Part shown: in pieces, positions 1 through 7,017 of the stretch
Layout of the letters: each line of letters begins with the position of its first letter
How positions within the stretch are numbered: position 1 is the stretch's first letter
NCBI GenBank assembly: GCA_905236365.1
Contig: CAJOPP010000172.1
Location: 1 to 7,017, forward strand
Source: an uncultured Lachnospiraceae bacterium
GTDB lineage: Bacteria > Bacillota > Clostridia > Lachnospirales > Lachnospiraceae
Reading direction: 5' to 3'
DNA: 7,017 nt
The notes under the pieces: generated by a model
What the model was told of the DNA's origin: nothing
Seen by the model: the letters and a program-made list of their open reading frames with translations, nothing else
Databases searched by the model: none
Translations under genes and position numbers: made by a program

Positions 1-1892
1 CATTAACAGACAGGGAGATTCCGGTGATTGCAGATTCCTATGTAGATAAAGAGTTTGGAACCGGTTGTGTGAAGATCACACCTGCCCATGACCCGAATGA
101 TTTTGAGGTGGGCAAACGCCATAATTTGGAAGAGATCAATATCATGAATGATGATGCAACCATCAATTCTCTTGGCGGCAAGTATGCCGGAATGGATCGC
201 TATGAAGCCAGAAAAGCAATGGTAGAAGACCTGAAAGAGCAAGGCCTGCTCGTGAAGGTGGTTCCACACAGCCATAACGTAGGAACCCATGACCGTTGTA
301 AGACCACGGTGGAACCGATGATCAAACCGCAGTGGTTCGTGAAGATGGAGGAAATGGCAAAACCGGCATTGGAGGCAGTGAAATCCGGTGAGTTAAAGCT
401 GATTCCGGAGAGAATGAATAAGACCTATTATAATTGGTTGGAAAATATCCGTGACTGGTGTATATCCCGTCAGCTTTGGTGGGGACATCGGATTCCTGCA
501 TATTATTGTCAGGAATGCGGAGAGATTACGGTATCCAAAGAGAAGGTATGTACCTGCCCGAAATGTCAGTCCACCAGGATCGAGCAGGATCCGGATACGC
601 TGGATACATGGTTTTCGTCAGCACTGTGGCCGTTTTCTACATTGGGTTGGCCGGAGAAGACCGAGGAGTTGGATTATTTCTTCCCAACGGATGTATTGGT
701 AACCGGATATGATATTATTTTCTTCTGGGTGATCCGTATGGTGTTCTCTTCTTTGGAACAGACGGAAAAGTTACCATTCCATACGGTATTATTCCATGGT
801 CTGGTAAGAGATGACCAGGGTAGAAAAATGTCCAAGTCATTAGGAAATGGAATTGATCCGTTAGAGGTTATTGACAAGTATGGTGCAGATGCACTTCGCT
901 TTACCCTGATCACCGGAAATGCACCGGGAAATGATATGCGTTTCTATTGGGAAAGAGTGGAAGCCAGCCGAAACTTTGCAAATAAAGTATGGAACGCTTC
1001 CCGTTTCATTATGATGAACATTGAAAAGGCAGAGGAGAAAGAAGTCAGTCTTGATCAATTGACGTTGGCGGACCGCTGGATCTTATCCAAGGTAAATACC
1101 CTTGCAAAAGATATGACGGAGAATCTGGATAAATTCGAGCTTGGTATTGCAGCGTCCAAGGTATATGATTTTATTTGGGAAGAGTTCTGTGACTGGTATA
1201 TTGAGATGGTAAAACCAAGATTATATAGTGATGAAGATGAGACAAAGGGAGCCGCATTATGGACTCTTAAGACAGTACTGATCAATGCTTTAAAACTTCT
1301 TCATCCATATATGCCATTTGTTACAGAAGAGATTTTCTGTAATCTGCAGGAAGAAGAGGAATCAATCATGATTTCTGCATGGCCGGAATGGAAAGAAGAG
1401 TGGAACTTTGCTGCAGATGAAGCGGCTGTGGATGCAATCAAAGAAGCAGTCCGGAGTATCCGTAACCTGCGTGCAGAGATGAATGTAGCACCGAGCAGGA
1501 AGGCAACGGTTTATGTTGTATCGGATAAAGAAGAGGTTCGCAGCATATTTGAGGATGCGAAAGTATTCTTTGCAACGTTAGGTTATGCCAGTGAAGTATA
1601 CGTACAAAATGACAAGTCGGGCATTGGCGATGATGCTGTTTCTACTGTGATCAAAGATGCGACCGTTTACATTCCGTTTGCAGAACTGGTGGATATTGAG
1701 AAGGAAATTGAGCGTCTGACCAAAGAACAGAAGCGATTAGAGGGCGAGATCAAGCGTTGCAATGGAATGCTCAATAATCCGAACTTTGTAGGAAAAGCAC
1801 CGGCTGCCAAGATTGAAGAAGAAAAGGGTAAGCTGGAGAAATATACGAATATGCTGGCTCAGGTGGAAGAGCGTCTGAAACAGTTACAATAG
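1..1892 (+). CDS. valS: Valyl-tRNA synthetase, C-terminal ~629 residues (5' end outside window)
   Basis: Cytoplasmic class Ia enzyme that attaches valine to tRNA-Val using ATP and hydrolyses mischarged threonine. The frame is open from base 3 and reads [20 protein letters not shown], so the GTG at 24 is internal and the true start lies upstream. Visible parts in order: end of the CP1 editing domain with [19 protein letters not shown] (about 57-113); [15 protein letters not shown] (about 453-497); a zinc-ribbon-like cysteine cluster, CxxC then CxCxxC, at codons 507, 516, 549, 555 and 564; the KMSKS ATP-binding loop at 825-839; the helical anticodon-binding domain from about 1062; and a C-terminal coiled coil of Glu/Lys/Leu heptads from about 1683 to the TAG stop. 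The HIGH motif would be upstream. Family members are about 880 residues, so roughly 250 are missing to the left. No frameshift or lost key residue is seen. A terminator follows 58 bases after the stop, so valS ends its transcript. Confidence 0.98.
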   Translation, partial: LTDREIPVIADSYVDKEFGTGCVKITPAHDPNDFEVGKRHNLEEINIMNDDATINSLGGKYAGMDRYEARKAMVEDLKEQGLLVKVVPHSHNVGTHDRCKTTVEPMIKPQWFVKMEEMAKPALEAVKSGELKLIPERMNKTYYNWLENIRDWCISRQLWWGHRIPAYYCQECGEITVSKEKVCTCPKCQSTRIEQDPDTLDTWFSSALWPFSTLGWPEKTEELDYFFPTDVLVTGYDIIFFWVIRMVFSSLEQTEKLPFHTVLFHGLVRDDQGRKMSKSLGNGIDPLEVIDKYGADALRFTLITGNAPGNDMRFYWERVEASRNFANKVWNASRFIMMNIEKAEEKEVSLDQLTLADRWILSKVNTLAKDMTENLDKFELGIAASKVYDFIWEEFCDWYIEMVKPRLYSDEDETKGAALWTLKTVLINALKLLHPYMPFVTEEIFCNLQEEEESIMISAWPEWKEEWNFAADEAAVDAIKEAVRSIRNLRAEMNVAPSRKATVYVVSDKEEVRSIFEDAKVFFATLGYASEVYVQNDKSGIGDDAVSTVIKDATVYIPFAELVDIEKEIERLTKEQKRLEGEIKRCNGMLNNPNFVGKAPAAKIEEEKGKLEKYTNMLAQVEERLKQLQ

Positions 1893-1911
1893 AGTCGTAA
1901 TAGTTCAGGTA

Positions 1912-1930
1912 GCATCCCGCTTGAAGATGC
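1912..1930 (+). other. Small hairpin after valS stop
   Basis: GCATC (1912-1916) and GATGC (1926-1930) form a perfect 5-bp stem around a 9-base loop. It has no T run and lies between the valS stop and the main terminator. It may stabilise the mRNA 3' end or may be chance. Confidence 0.3.
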
Positions 1931-1950
1931 AACATACATGCAGGTAAAGG

Positions 1951-1985
1951 AGAGTACAGATTCAGGATGAGTCTGTGCTCTTTTT
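1951..1985 (+). terminator. Intrinsic terminator of valS
   Basis: GAGTACAGATTC (1952-1963) pairs with GAGTCTGTGCTC (1969-1980) to give a 12-bp stem with two G-T wobbles and a 5-base loop AGGAT. It is followed at once by TTTTTGTT (from 1981), and A1951 can extend the stem with T1981. The stem, loop and T tract have classic rho-independent form, 58 bases after the valS stop and in the right direction. Confidence 0.9.
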
Positions 1986-2064
1986 GTTATCAGAAAACGA
2001 AGGGTGTTTGTATGGTTTTTGCAAAAATATGCCGTAAATTTGGAGACCGGTATCTGCTTTTTAA

Positions 2065-2108
2065 GTTACAGTTCACTCGGTGGCGCGCGTCTGAACAGTA
2101 ACCTTTTT
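2065..2108 (+). terminator. Second hairpin with T run, terminator-like
   Basis: GTTACAGTTCA (2065-2075) pairs with TGAACAGTAAC (2092-2102) as two 5-bp stems separated by an A-A mismatch. The 16-base loop is notably GC-rich (it contains GGTGGCGCGCG). CTTTTT follows directly (2103-2108). It could be a backup terminator or a dispersed intergenic hairpin element. The stem is less GC-rich than usual for a terminator, so the call is moderate. Confidence 0.55.
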
Positions 2109-2123
2109 AATGTATAAATTCAA

Positions 2124-2148
2124 ATCCAAAAGGAAGTTGCATTTGGAT
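2124..2148. promoter_or_regulatory. Inverted repeat overlapping a -35 box, possible operator
   Basis: ATCCAAA (2124-2130) and TTTGGAT (2142-2148) are perfect 7-bp inverted arms separated by 11 bases. The right arm covers the last base of the TTGCAT -35 candidate and runs into the spacer, which is where a repressor or activator could act. A 7-bp AT-rich repeat may occur by chance. No regulator gene lies in the window. Confidence 0.3.
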
Positions 2149-2165
2149 ATGGATTGTATTATGAT
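2137..2165 (+). promoter_or_regulatory. Candidate sigma-A promoter for the surface protein gene
   Basis: TTGCAT (2137-2142) and TATGAT (2160-2165) are separated by exactly 17 bases. They match the TTGACA and TATAAT consensuses at 4/6 and 5/6. It lies downstream of both terminator-like hairpins and would start RNA near 2172, giving a leader of about 138 bases before the ATG at 2310. It is the best-formed promoter pair in the gap. Confidence 0.5.
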
Positions 2166-2274
2166 AAATTTATAAAGTGAGGATTTTTGGTGATAACAGA
2201 AAGTAAAACGGGGTAATAAAAATGAAAAGTTGATGTTTAAACGGGAACGATTATTTTAGCGTTAACACCGGAGG

Positions 2275-2280
2275 TATAAT
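2275..2280 (+). promoter_or_regulatory. Perfect TATAAT box, possible second proximal promoter
   Basis: TATAAT matches the -10 consensus fully, but no good -35 lies 16-18 bases upstream (TTATTT or TATTTT only) and there is no TG extension. If used, RNA would start around 2287 and leave a leader of only about 23 bases. The box overlaps a tiny reading frame (2279-2296), so it may be coincidental. Confidence 0.25.
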
Positions 2281-2294
2281 GGCAAAAAGTACAT

Positions 2295-2304
2295 AAGGAG
2301 GGGG
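2295..2304 (+). promoter_or_regulatory. Strong ribosome binding site
   Basis: AAGGAGGGGG precedes the ATG at 2310, with the AGGAGG core 8 bases away. This fixes the start of the surface protein and argues against later in-frame ATG codons such as 2460, which would also lose the signal peptide. Confidence 0.9.
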
Positions 2305-2309
2305 AAATT

Positions 2310-2399
2310 ATGAAGCGAAAGACGTTAAACGCATTTGCTTTAACACTGGCAACGTCTCTTGTGTTGTGTTCTGTCAACACAGGTACAAGTGTTCTGGCA
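2310..2399 (+). other. Signal peptide of the surface protein
   Basis: The start MKRKTLNAFALTLATSLVLC has a basic N-region (K2, R3, K4), a hydrophobic core (about 8-22) and a likely cleavage after VLA (residues 28-30), before AGKEE. Cys20 is preceded by LVL and so is not a lipobox, which suggests signal peptidase I rather than a lipoprotein. Confidence 0.88.
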
Positions 2400-5300
2400 G
2401 CCGGTAAAGAAGAGAATGTGATACGATTTGCAGGTGGAGAACAGGAAACGGAAGAACTGATGGAGGAGATGTTACAGGTCAAACTTGAAAATGAAACGGG
2501 TTTGGTGAAGGATCTGATCGAAGACAGTATCCTCTGTAAGGCAGTGATTGATATTTATAATCAAAGCACAACGGAGAAGGTAACAGAGGACAATTTTACC
2601 TGTGAACAGTTTCAGGATTATTCCGGAAAATTGGATTTTTCCGGCTTGGAAGATGTGGATCGGATTCAAAGCATCAAGGGGTTAGGAAATGCAAAAAATG
2701 CTAAGATGATTAATCTCAGTGCACTTACAGGTGTGACAACGATTCCAGAAGAAGAATTTGCAAAATGCGGGTTTTCATCAATTATATTACCATCCACTAT
2801 AGAGCGTATTTTGCCCAAGGCATTTTTTGAGTGTACCAATTTAGAAAAGATGGATCTTTCCATGTGTAAAGAATTACAGACGATAGAAGACTCTGCGTTT
2901 GAGTCGGCAGCAGAGCTGACAGAAGTGATTTTGCCGGCAAAGGCGGATGAAACCGGGCTTTCTCTTGGAAAGCGGGTATTTGCAAAGACCGGGATCACTG
3001 CAATTTATGAGTCGACAAATGCCAAAAAAACGGGTATCCTGTTGCCGGAGTATATTGAAAAGGTCGGAGATGGATGCTTTTATGGTAATGTGGAGATGAA
3101 GAGTGTGGAATTGCCATCCGGTTTACCTAAGATTCCGGACTATTTATTTGATGGTTGTACGGCATTAGCAAACATAACGCAGCGTCAGGATGCGTCGGGT
3201 AATTGTAGTGTCAAAGAGATCGGAGACTGTGCGTTCCGTTCAACAGCCATTGAGAATACGGATTTTCTGTTAAAGATGAACCGGTTAGAGACCATCGGTT
3301 ATGAAAAATTGCAAAAACTCAGTACGTATAAATATCCGATTTCCAAGAGTAATTCGCAATATATTGCCTCTTTGCCGGTCGGTGGCGATTCGGAAGATGT
3401 GGCGGAATTTGATCCGGAAACTCACGAGAAGTGGTATAAGAACGGACAGAAATATTATGGAAGTGAAGTTTTTACAAATTGTACCAGTTTAACAAGAGTC
3501 AATATTCCAGCGTCGGTAAAAGCAATCGGAGGACGAGCTTTTTATTTTCCGAGTTATGATACAACTAGTGCAAGTGATTTGAGCAAACGGTCTAATATTA
3601 AGACGATTACATGGGAATCTTCAACGGAAGAAAATGCAGAACGATATATTCATGTAGAAGCATTTGCCGGTAATATGAAAGTGACTTCCATTCTTCTTCC
3701 TGAGAACAAAAATGCAGAGGAGAGCCTGCATATTGGAACGTCTGCGTTCTATAACGATGTCGCTCTTGAGAATATCAAAAGTGCGATTGGAGAAAAGAAT
3801 GTGTTGCCTGCAACAATTAAGAATATTGATCAGGGAGCTTTTTATCTTTGTTCCGGTCTCAAAGAGATAACGATTCAGGAAACGGAAGAAGGGAAATGTC
3901 CGAAATTGGGAATCAAAGTATTTCAATTTTGCAATTCCTTGAAAGAGGCCACCCTTCCAAAACAGATTACGGAAATACCAAGACATTTCTTTTATGGTGC
4001 TCCGTTGGAGACATTTCATGTTGGAGATGACAGTGCGATTGGAATTACAAAAATAGGTGCACTGGCATTTATGGGCAATCAGTTCGTCAATCTGGATTTG
4101 ACAAAATACACAGCGTTAAAGGAGATTGGAAGCGGAGCATATGCATATGCGGATACGGTGATTGAACCGGAAGAACCGGAAAAAAATTCACAATTACCCA
4201 TTTATCCGTCATCAAAAGCGGCTTATGACACAATCGGTTATCTGAGACCCAAATTGCAGAGTGTAATTCTGCCCGCAGAAATGGAGAATGACAGGGTATT
4301 ATTAAGTACGGCAGTCTTTGGTGTGCAGCAAAACTTTGATACCATGAAAATCCCTGGAGGAAAAGATGGACAGATCTTTATACCGGATTATTTTTATAAC
4401 GACAATCAGCCGGAGGTTTTTGCAGGAACAGCTGTGAGAAAAGTTGTCTGGGAGGCGGATACTACCGGAAAGAATCGATGGACGACGATTCCGGTCAGGA
4501 TGTTTGCGGCTTGCCCGAATATCGAAAAAGCAGAAGATGTACTTCCAAAAGGGGATTATGTGGAGTCTTTGGGGAAAGGGCTGTTTGCAGATTCAAGGAT
4601 TGTTTCAGCAGATTTATCCGGATATTCATCTTTGAAGGAGCTGGGCTCCGGTACCCTTACAGGTGGCAATAAGGAAAATGGAGTATTTTATGAATGTACC
4701 AGTCTGAAAAGTGTAAAATTACCTATAACATCACCGGATGTGGAACTGATAGTAGGAAAGGAAACTTTTTATCATAATGTGTCGTTAGGAGACGATGGGG
4801 GGATTGTCGATCTGGGCAGTGCAGTCAGTCTGGGGGAAAGTGCATTTCGACGGTGCAAAGGAATCATATGGGTAGACAATGGCTCGGGGATCAAAGTGCA
4901 AGAGAATATTGGATTAAAGAAAATCGTTTTTCCGGACTCTTTAAAAGAGATAGGAATAAGATGTTTTTATGAGTGTGAGATGTTAGAGGAGGTTGACTTT
5001 GGAAAGGTAGAGACAATTGGGACGGATGCATTTAAGGCCTGCCCGGAACTGAATCTGACGAAGAAGGGACTGTCGGATAATCTGGTAACGATTGGTGTGG
5101 GTGCATTTCAAGAAGATGCAAAGATTGGAGAGGTGCGATTCGGTTCCCAACTAAAGACAATTGGCGGAAATGCTTTTTATAACGCCGGTGTTACAAAGAT
5201 TGATTTCTCGAAAGCAGAGAATCTTGAAATGATAGGTACAAATGTATTTTCCGGTACATTGGTGAAAAATATAACAATTGCGAACACAAAAGTTCAGACG

Positions 5301-7017
5301 ATTCAAAGCAGAACGTTTTTCGGATGCAGAGAGTTGGAAAAAGTTGTTTTTGGAGAGGAAGTGCTATACGTAGATCAGGATGCATTGGCAGGATGCAAAG
5401 AATTGAAAGAACTGACAATTGCCTCAACGACTACTTTAAATAACCGTGTGTTTTATTCGTATTATCAGAAAAGTGGACAAGATAGGGAATATACTGCAAA
5501 TGGAGATAAGATTTCGATTGTTGTAAATACGCCACAGAAAACAGTAGTACCATTGGGAAAATCCATCAATCTTCCGTATTACATTAGCGAGGCTGGCAAT
5601 TCGGAATGGGATTATATTCTGGTAGGAGATATTACGAAAAATGCAGATGTGAATGCATCGGTAAAAGAGCATCTTCTTGTCAGTGCAAAGTTAAAGGATG
5701 GGTATTATTGGGGCAGAAGGTCTGTAGATGATAATAGTAATTATCGGATCACAGAGCCGGACTATTTCAATCCGCTCGAGGAAACGATGTCAGTCAGACG
5801 TACGGATAACGGCAAAGAAGTTGATACGCTTGCGGTTATTGGCAAGAAGGCAACAGAGAAGCCGATTGATCTTAGTGTGATTGGTAGTTTGTCGTTTGAT
5901 TGTGCATATGATGCAAAGAATGAGCCGGTAACCATTCAGGCATCCGATGTTGTTGCAACGTACAATATTGTGGTCGATGTGGTTCCGTTGGATGTAAGCG
6001 TTTATAGTGATTTTGAGAGAGAGAATCCTCTGACCGTAGATGGAAAGGAGAATATTCAAAGATTACAAGTATCTTCGGATACAAAAGCGTTTCCGTTTTA
6101 TTTTGATGTTATGGCAGAGTTGAAGAATATTGATTCCGATACGTATGATGTGGTGATAGAAACAGACAATCCGTCAGTGTTATATCCGGCAGGCAGTTCG
6201 GATGAACCAAGACAGGAGTCCTATACCACAACGGATGGAACATGGGTGAATAACCAGACAAAGGAGGTGACTCCGAATAAATTTGGACAGAGTTTCTGGC
6301 TCATTGCCGCTGGCGTAGGAACGGCAAAGATTAAGATATATCCGAAGGGACATCCCGAGTATGCGATGACCTATACTTATGTGGTTGATTCTGATGTGCA
6401 GTCCATTCGCTTGGCAGTACCGGATGAGTATAACAATGGTGCAGTGCCGGGAGATGAATTTAATGTCTTTGCATCGTACACGAACTGCCTGGGTCAGACA
6501 GTGGAAGCAGCAGATTTAAATAATTACGCAATTTATTCAAACCGCAGCATTGTATATTCATCGGAGGAAGCGAAGTATGTATCTGTAGACAGTATGGGAA
6601 ATGTCATGATCTTAAAGTCTGATGAGAAAGAAAAGAACGTTAAGATTACGGCGATTTCACCAACTGCGACGGAAGGACAGTATGTTACAGGCGAAGTTAC
6701 GATCAAAGTGAAAAATCCATATGCACAGGAGGATATGGAATCCTATACCGGTGAGGGGACAACAGAAACCGGAACAGGCAGTGAGGAAGGAAAAACTGAA
6801 ACAGGAACCGGAACGGGCAAGCCGGACACTACTACCGGTGAGGAAACCCCGGGAACAGGCAACGATGAAGGAAAACCGGAAACCGGAACAGGAAACGGAA
6901 CAGGAAACGGAACAGGCAAGCCGGACACTACTACCGGTGAGGAAACTCCGGGAACAGGAAGTGATGAAGGAAAACCGGAAACAGGAAACGGAACAGGCAA
7001 GCCGGACGCTACTACCG
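2310..7017 (+). CDS. Giant secreted BspA-like leucine-rich-repeat surface protein (3' end outside window)
   Basis: Probable cell-surface adhesin or matrix-binding protein. The frame is open for 1569 codons with no stop and continues past the window. Order: Sec signal peptide (residues 1-30); helical cap and short LRR with LDFSGL (about 65-140); BspA/LRR_5-type repeats (about 142-1052), seen in the recurring pattern of ItxIxxxAFxxCxxLxxVxLP, clearest at 868-916; a beta-rich stretch (about 1068-1227); two Ig-like segments (about 1228-1361 and 1362-1471) with BIG2-type signatures such as TDNPSVLYPAG, GVGTAKIKI and YVSVDSMGNV; and a Gly/Thr/Pro/Glu-rich repeat stalk from 1480. No membrane segment or sortase motif is seen, but the C-terminus is absent. 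Family members in oral and gut bacteria bind host matrix proteins or other microbes; the ligand here is unknown. It has its own promoter region and appears monocistronic with respect to valS. No frameshift is visible. Confidence 0.95.
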   Translation, partial: MKRKTLNAFALTLATSLVLCSVNTGTSVLAAGKEENVIRFAGGEQETEELMEEMLQVKLENETGLVKDLIEDSILCKAVIDIYNQSTTEKVTEDNFTCEQFQDYSGKLDFSGLEDVDRIQSIKGLGNAKNAKMINLSALTGVTTIPEEEFAKCGFSSIILPSTIERILPKAFFECTNLEKMDLSMCKELQTIEDSAFESAAELTEVILPAKADETGLSLGKRVFAKTGITAIYESTNAKKTGILLPEYIEKVGDGCFYGNVEMKSVELPSGLPKIPDYLFDGCTALANITQRQDASGNCSVKEIGDCAFRSTAIENTDFLLKMNRLETIGYEKLQKLSTYKYPISKSNSQYIASLPVGGDSEDVAEFDPETHEKWYKNGQKYYGSEVFTNCTSLTRVNIPASVKAIGGRAFYFPSYDTTSASDLSKRSNIKTITWESSTEENAERYIHVEAFAGNMKVTSILLPENKNAEESLHIGTSAFYNDVALENIKSAIGEKNVLPATIKNIDQGAFYLCSGLKEITIQETEEGKCPKLGIKVFQFCNSLKEATLPKQITEIPRHFFYGAPLETFHVGDDSAIGITKIGALAFMGNQFVNLDLTKYTALKEIGSGAYAYADTVIEPEEPEKNSQLPIYPSSKAAYDTIGYLRPKLQSVILPAEMENDRVLLSTAVFGVQQNFDTMKIPGGKDGQIFIPDYFYNDNQPEVFAGTAVRKVVWEADTTGKNRWTTIPVRMFAACPNIEKAEDVLPKGDYVESLGKGLFADSRIVSADLSGYSSLKELGSGTLTGGNKENGVFYECTSLKSVKLPITSPDVELIVGKETFYHNVSLGDDGGIVDLGSAVSLGESAFRRCKGIIWVDNGSGIKVQENIGLKKIVFPDSLKEIGIRCFYECEMLEEVDFGKVETIGTDAFKACPELNLTKKGLSDNLVTIGVGAFQEDAKIGEVRFGSQLKTIGGNAFYNAGVTKIDFSKAENLEMIGTNVFSGTLVKNITIANTKVQTIQSRTFFGCRELEKVVFGEEVLYVDQDALAGCKELKELTIASTTTLNNRVFYSYYQKSGQDREYTANGDKISIVVNTPQKTVVPLGKSINLPYYISEAGNSEWDYILVGDITKNADVNASVKEHLLVSAKLKDGYYWGRRSVDDNSNYRITEPDYFNPLEETMSVRRTDNGKEVDTLAVIGKKATEKPIDLSVIGSLSFDCAYDAKNEPVTIQASDVVATYNIVVDVVPLDVSVYSDFERENPLTVDGKENIQRLQVSSDTKAFPFYFDVMAELKNIDSDTYDVVIETDNPSVLYPAGSSDEPRQESYTTTDGTWVNNQTKEVTPNKFGQSFWLIAAGVGTAKIKIYPKGHPEYAMTYTYVVDSDVQSIRLAVPDEYNNGAVPGDEFNVFASYTNCLGQTVEAADLNNYAIYSNRSIVYSSEEAKYVSVDSMGNVMILKSDEKEKNVKITAISPTATEGQYVTGEVTIKVKNPYAQEDMESYTGEGTTETGTGSEEGKTETGTGTGKPDTTTGEETPGTGNDEGKPETGTGNGTGNGTGKPDTTTGEETPGTGSDEGKPETGNGTGKPDATT
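2733..5465 (+). other. BspA-type leucine-rich-repeat domain
   Basis: About 910 residues (142-1052) in which units of roughly 20-25 residues recur, marked by IG, a two-to-three-residue gap, then AF or a variant, Cys or Ala, then L-x-x-(I/V)-x-(L/I/F)-P. Clear units include AFFECTNLEKMDLS (from 2820), CFYGNVEMKSVELP, AFYLCSGLKEITI, VFQFCNSLKEATLP, CFYECEMLEEVDFG and TFFGCRELEKVVFG. The array is irregular. Several units are split by inserts of 20-60 residues, for example around 3320-3470 and 4160-4250, unlike the tight arrays of internalins. The fold should be an elongated solenoid suited to binding proteins or glycans. Confidence 0.88.
5511..6722 (+). other. Beta-rich and Ig-like (BIG2-like) modules
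   Basis: This follows the LRR solenoid (residues about 1068-1471). The first part, to about 5990, is alternating hydrophobic and polar, typical of beta strands, but I recognise no family. The second (5991-6392) carries TDNPSVLYPAG and a GVGTAKIKIYP strand. The third (6393-6722) carries YVSVDSMGNV and ends in EVTIKVKNPY. Both resemble bacterial Ig-like group 2 domains, which are common spacers in surface adhesins. The family assignment is by eye. Confidence 0.6.
6747..7017 (+). repeat. In-frame tandem repeats encoding a Gly/Thr/Pro/Glu-rich stalk
   Basis: Units begin GKPDTTTGEETPGTG. Unit 1 starts at 6816 (99 bases, 33 residues), unit 2 at 6915 (81 bases, 27 residues) and unit 3 at 6996, cut by the window edge and carrying GKPDATT. 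A degenerate lead-in covers 6747-6815 (TGEGTTETGTGSEEGKTETG). Units 1 and 2 differ mainly by two extra copies of a short NGTG-type step encoded by GGAACAGGAAAC. All lengths are multiples of three, so copy changes keep the frame. Such stalks usually hold binding domains away from the wall and are often glycosylated at Thr (inference). Confidence 0.92.

Noticed and set aside
451..712. Two overlapping + strand frames inside valS
   Set aside because: They lie in alternative frames of a conserved housekeeping enzyme, have no ribosome binding site and show no recognisable protein features.
24..1892. GTG at 24 as the start of valS
   Set aside because: The frame is open upstream to base 3 with conserved valyl-tRNA synthetase sequence, and no ribosome binding site precedes 24. 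The gene simply begins outside the window.
2230..2257. TTGATG, 16-base spacer, TATTTT promoter
   Set aside because: Both boxes match only 4 of 6 consensus bases with a short spacer. The pair at 2137-2165 is better.
1893..2309. Riboswitch or T-box in the intergenic gap
   Set aside because: I looked for T-box, c-di-GMP-I and similar conserved cores and saw none; only simple hairpins are present.
2358..2370. Lipoprotein signal at Cys20 of the surface protein
   Set aside because: The residues before Cys20 are LVL, and position -1 should be Gly, Ala or Ser. A normal VLA cleavage site lies at residues 28-30.
2237..2998. Minus-strand frames across the start of the surface gene
   Set aside because: They are shadows of the + strand coding frame, mutually overlapping, without ribosome binding sites or family features.
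6743..7000. Minus-strand reading frame rich in Pro/Val/Ser
   Set aside because: It is the antisense of the GTG-rich stalk repeats. Its repetitive composition follows from the + strand repeats, and it has no start signal of its own.
6747..7017. CRISPR-like array
   Set aside because: The repeats are contiguous, in frame, multiples of three and lack unique spacers. They are coding tandem repeats.

Overview
The window looks like a moderately low-GC Clostridia chromosome, most likely Lachnospiraceae. The evidence is the bacterial-type valyl-tRNA synthetase, the strong AAGGAGG ribosome binding site, and the very large BspA-like leucine-rich-repeat surface protein, a kind common in gut Lachnospiraceae. 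The assignment rests on gene style and codon use, not on a search. Everything recognisable is on the + strand, and both genes are cut by the window edges.

Layout: (1) Positions 1-1892 hold the last ~629 codons of valS, housekeeping and apparently intact from the editing domain to the C-terminal coiled coil. (2) Positions 1893-2309 are a 417-base non-coding gap. It contains a clear intrinsic terminator for valS (1951-1985), a second hairpin with a T run (2065-2108), a good sigma-A-type promoter candidate (2137-2165) whose -35 overlaps a 7-bp inverted repeat, a second TATAAT box (2275-2280) and a strong ribosome binding site. (3) From 2310 to the window end runs a single uninterrupted reading frame of at least 1569 codons with no stop. 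It encodes a secreted giant surface protein: signal peptide, helical/LRR N-cap, about 910 residues of BspA-type leucine-rich repeats, about 400 residues of beta-rich, partly Ig-like (BIG2-like) modules, and a Gly/Thr/Pro/Glu-rich tandem-repeat stalk that leaves the window.

The two genes do not form an operon or a pathway. Two terminator-like structures and a new promoter separate them, so the surface protein appears to be an independently transcribed gene beside valS. It is probably an adhesin or host/matrix-binding protein, which is inference from the family. I see no mobile element, CRISPR, tRNA, rRNA or defence system. The most notable content is the architecture of the giant protein and its nested, in-frame, variable-length stalk repeats. 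I do not find convincing evidence of a new multi-gene system here.
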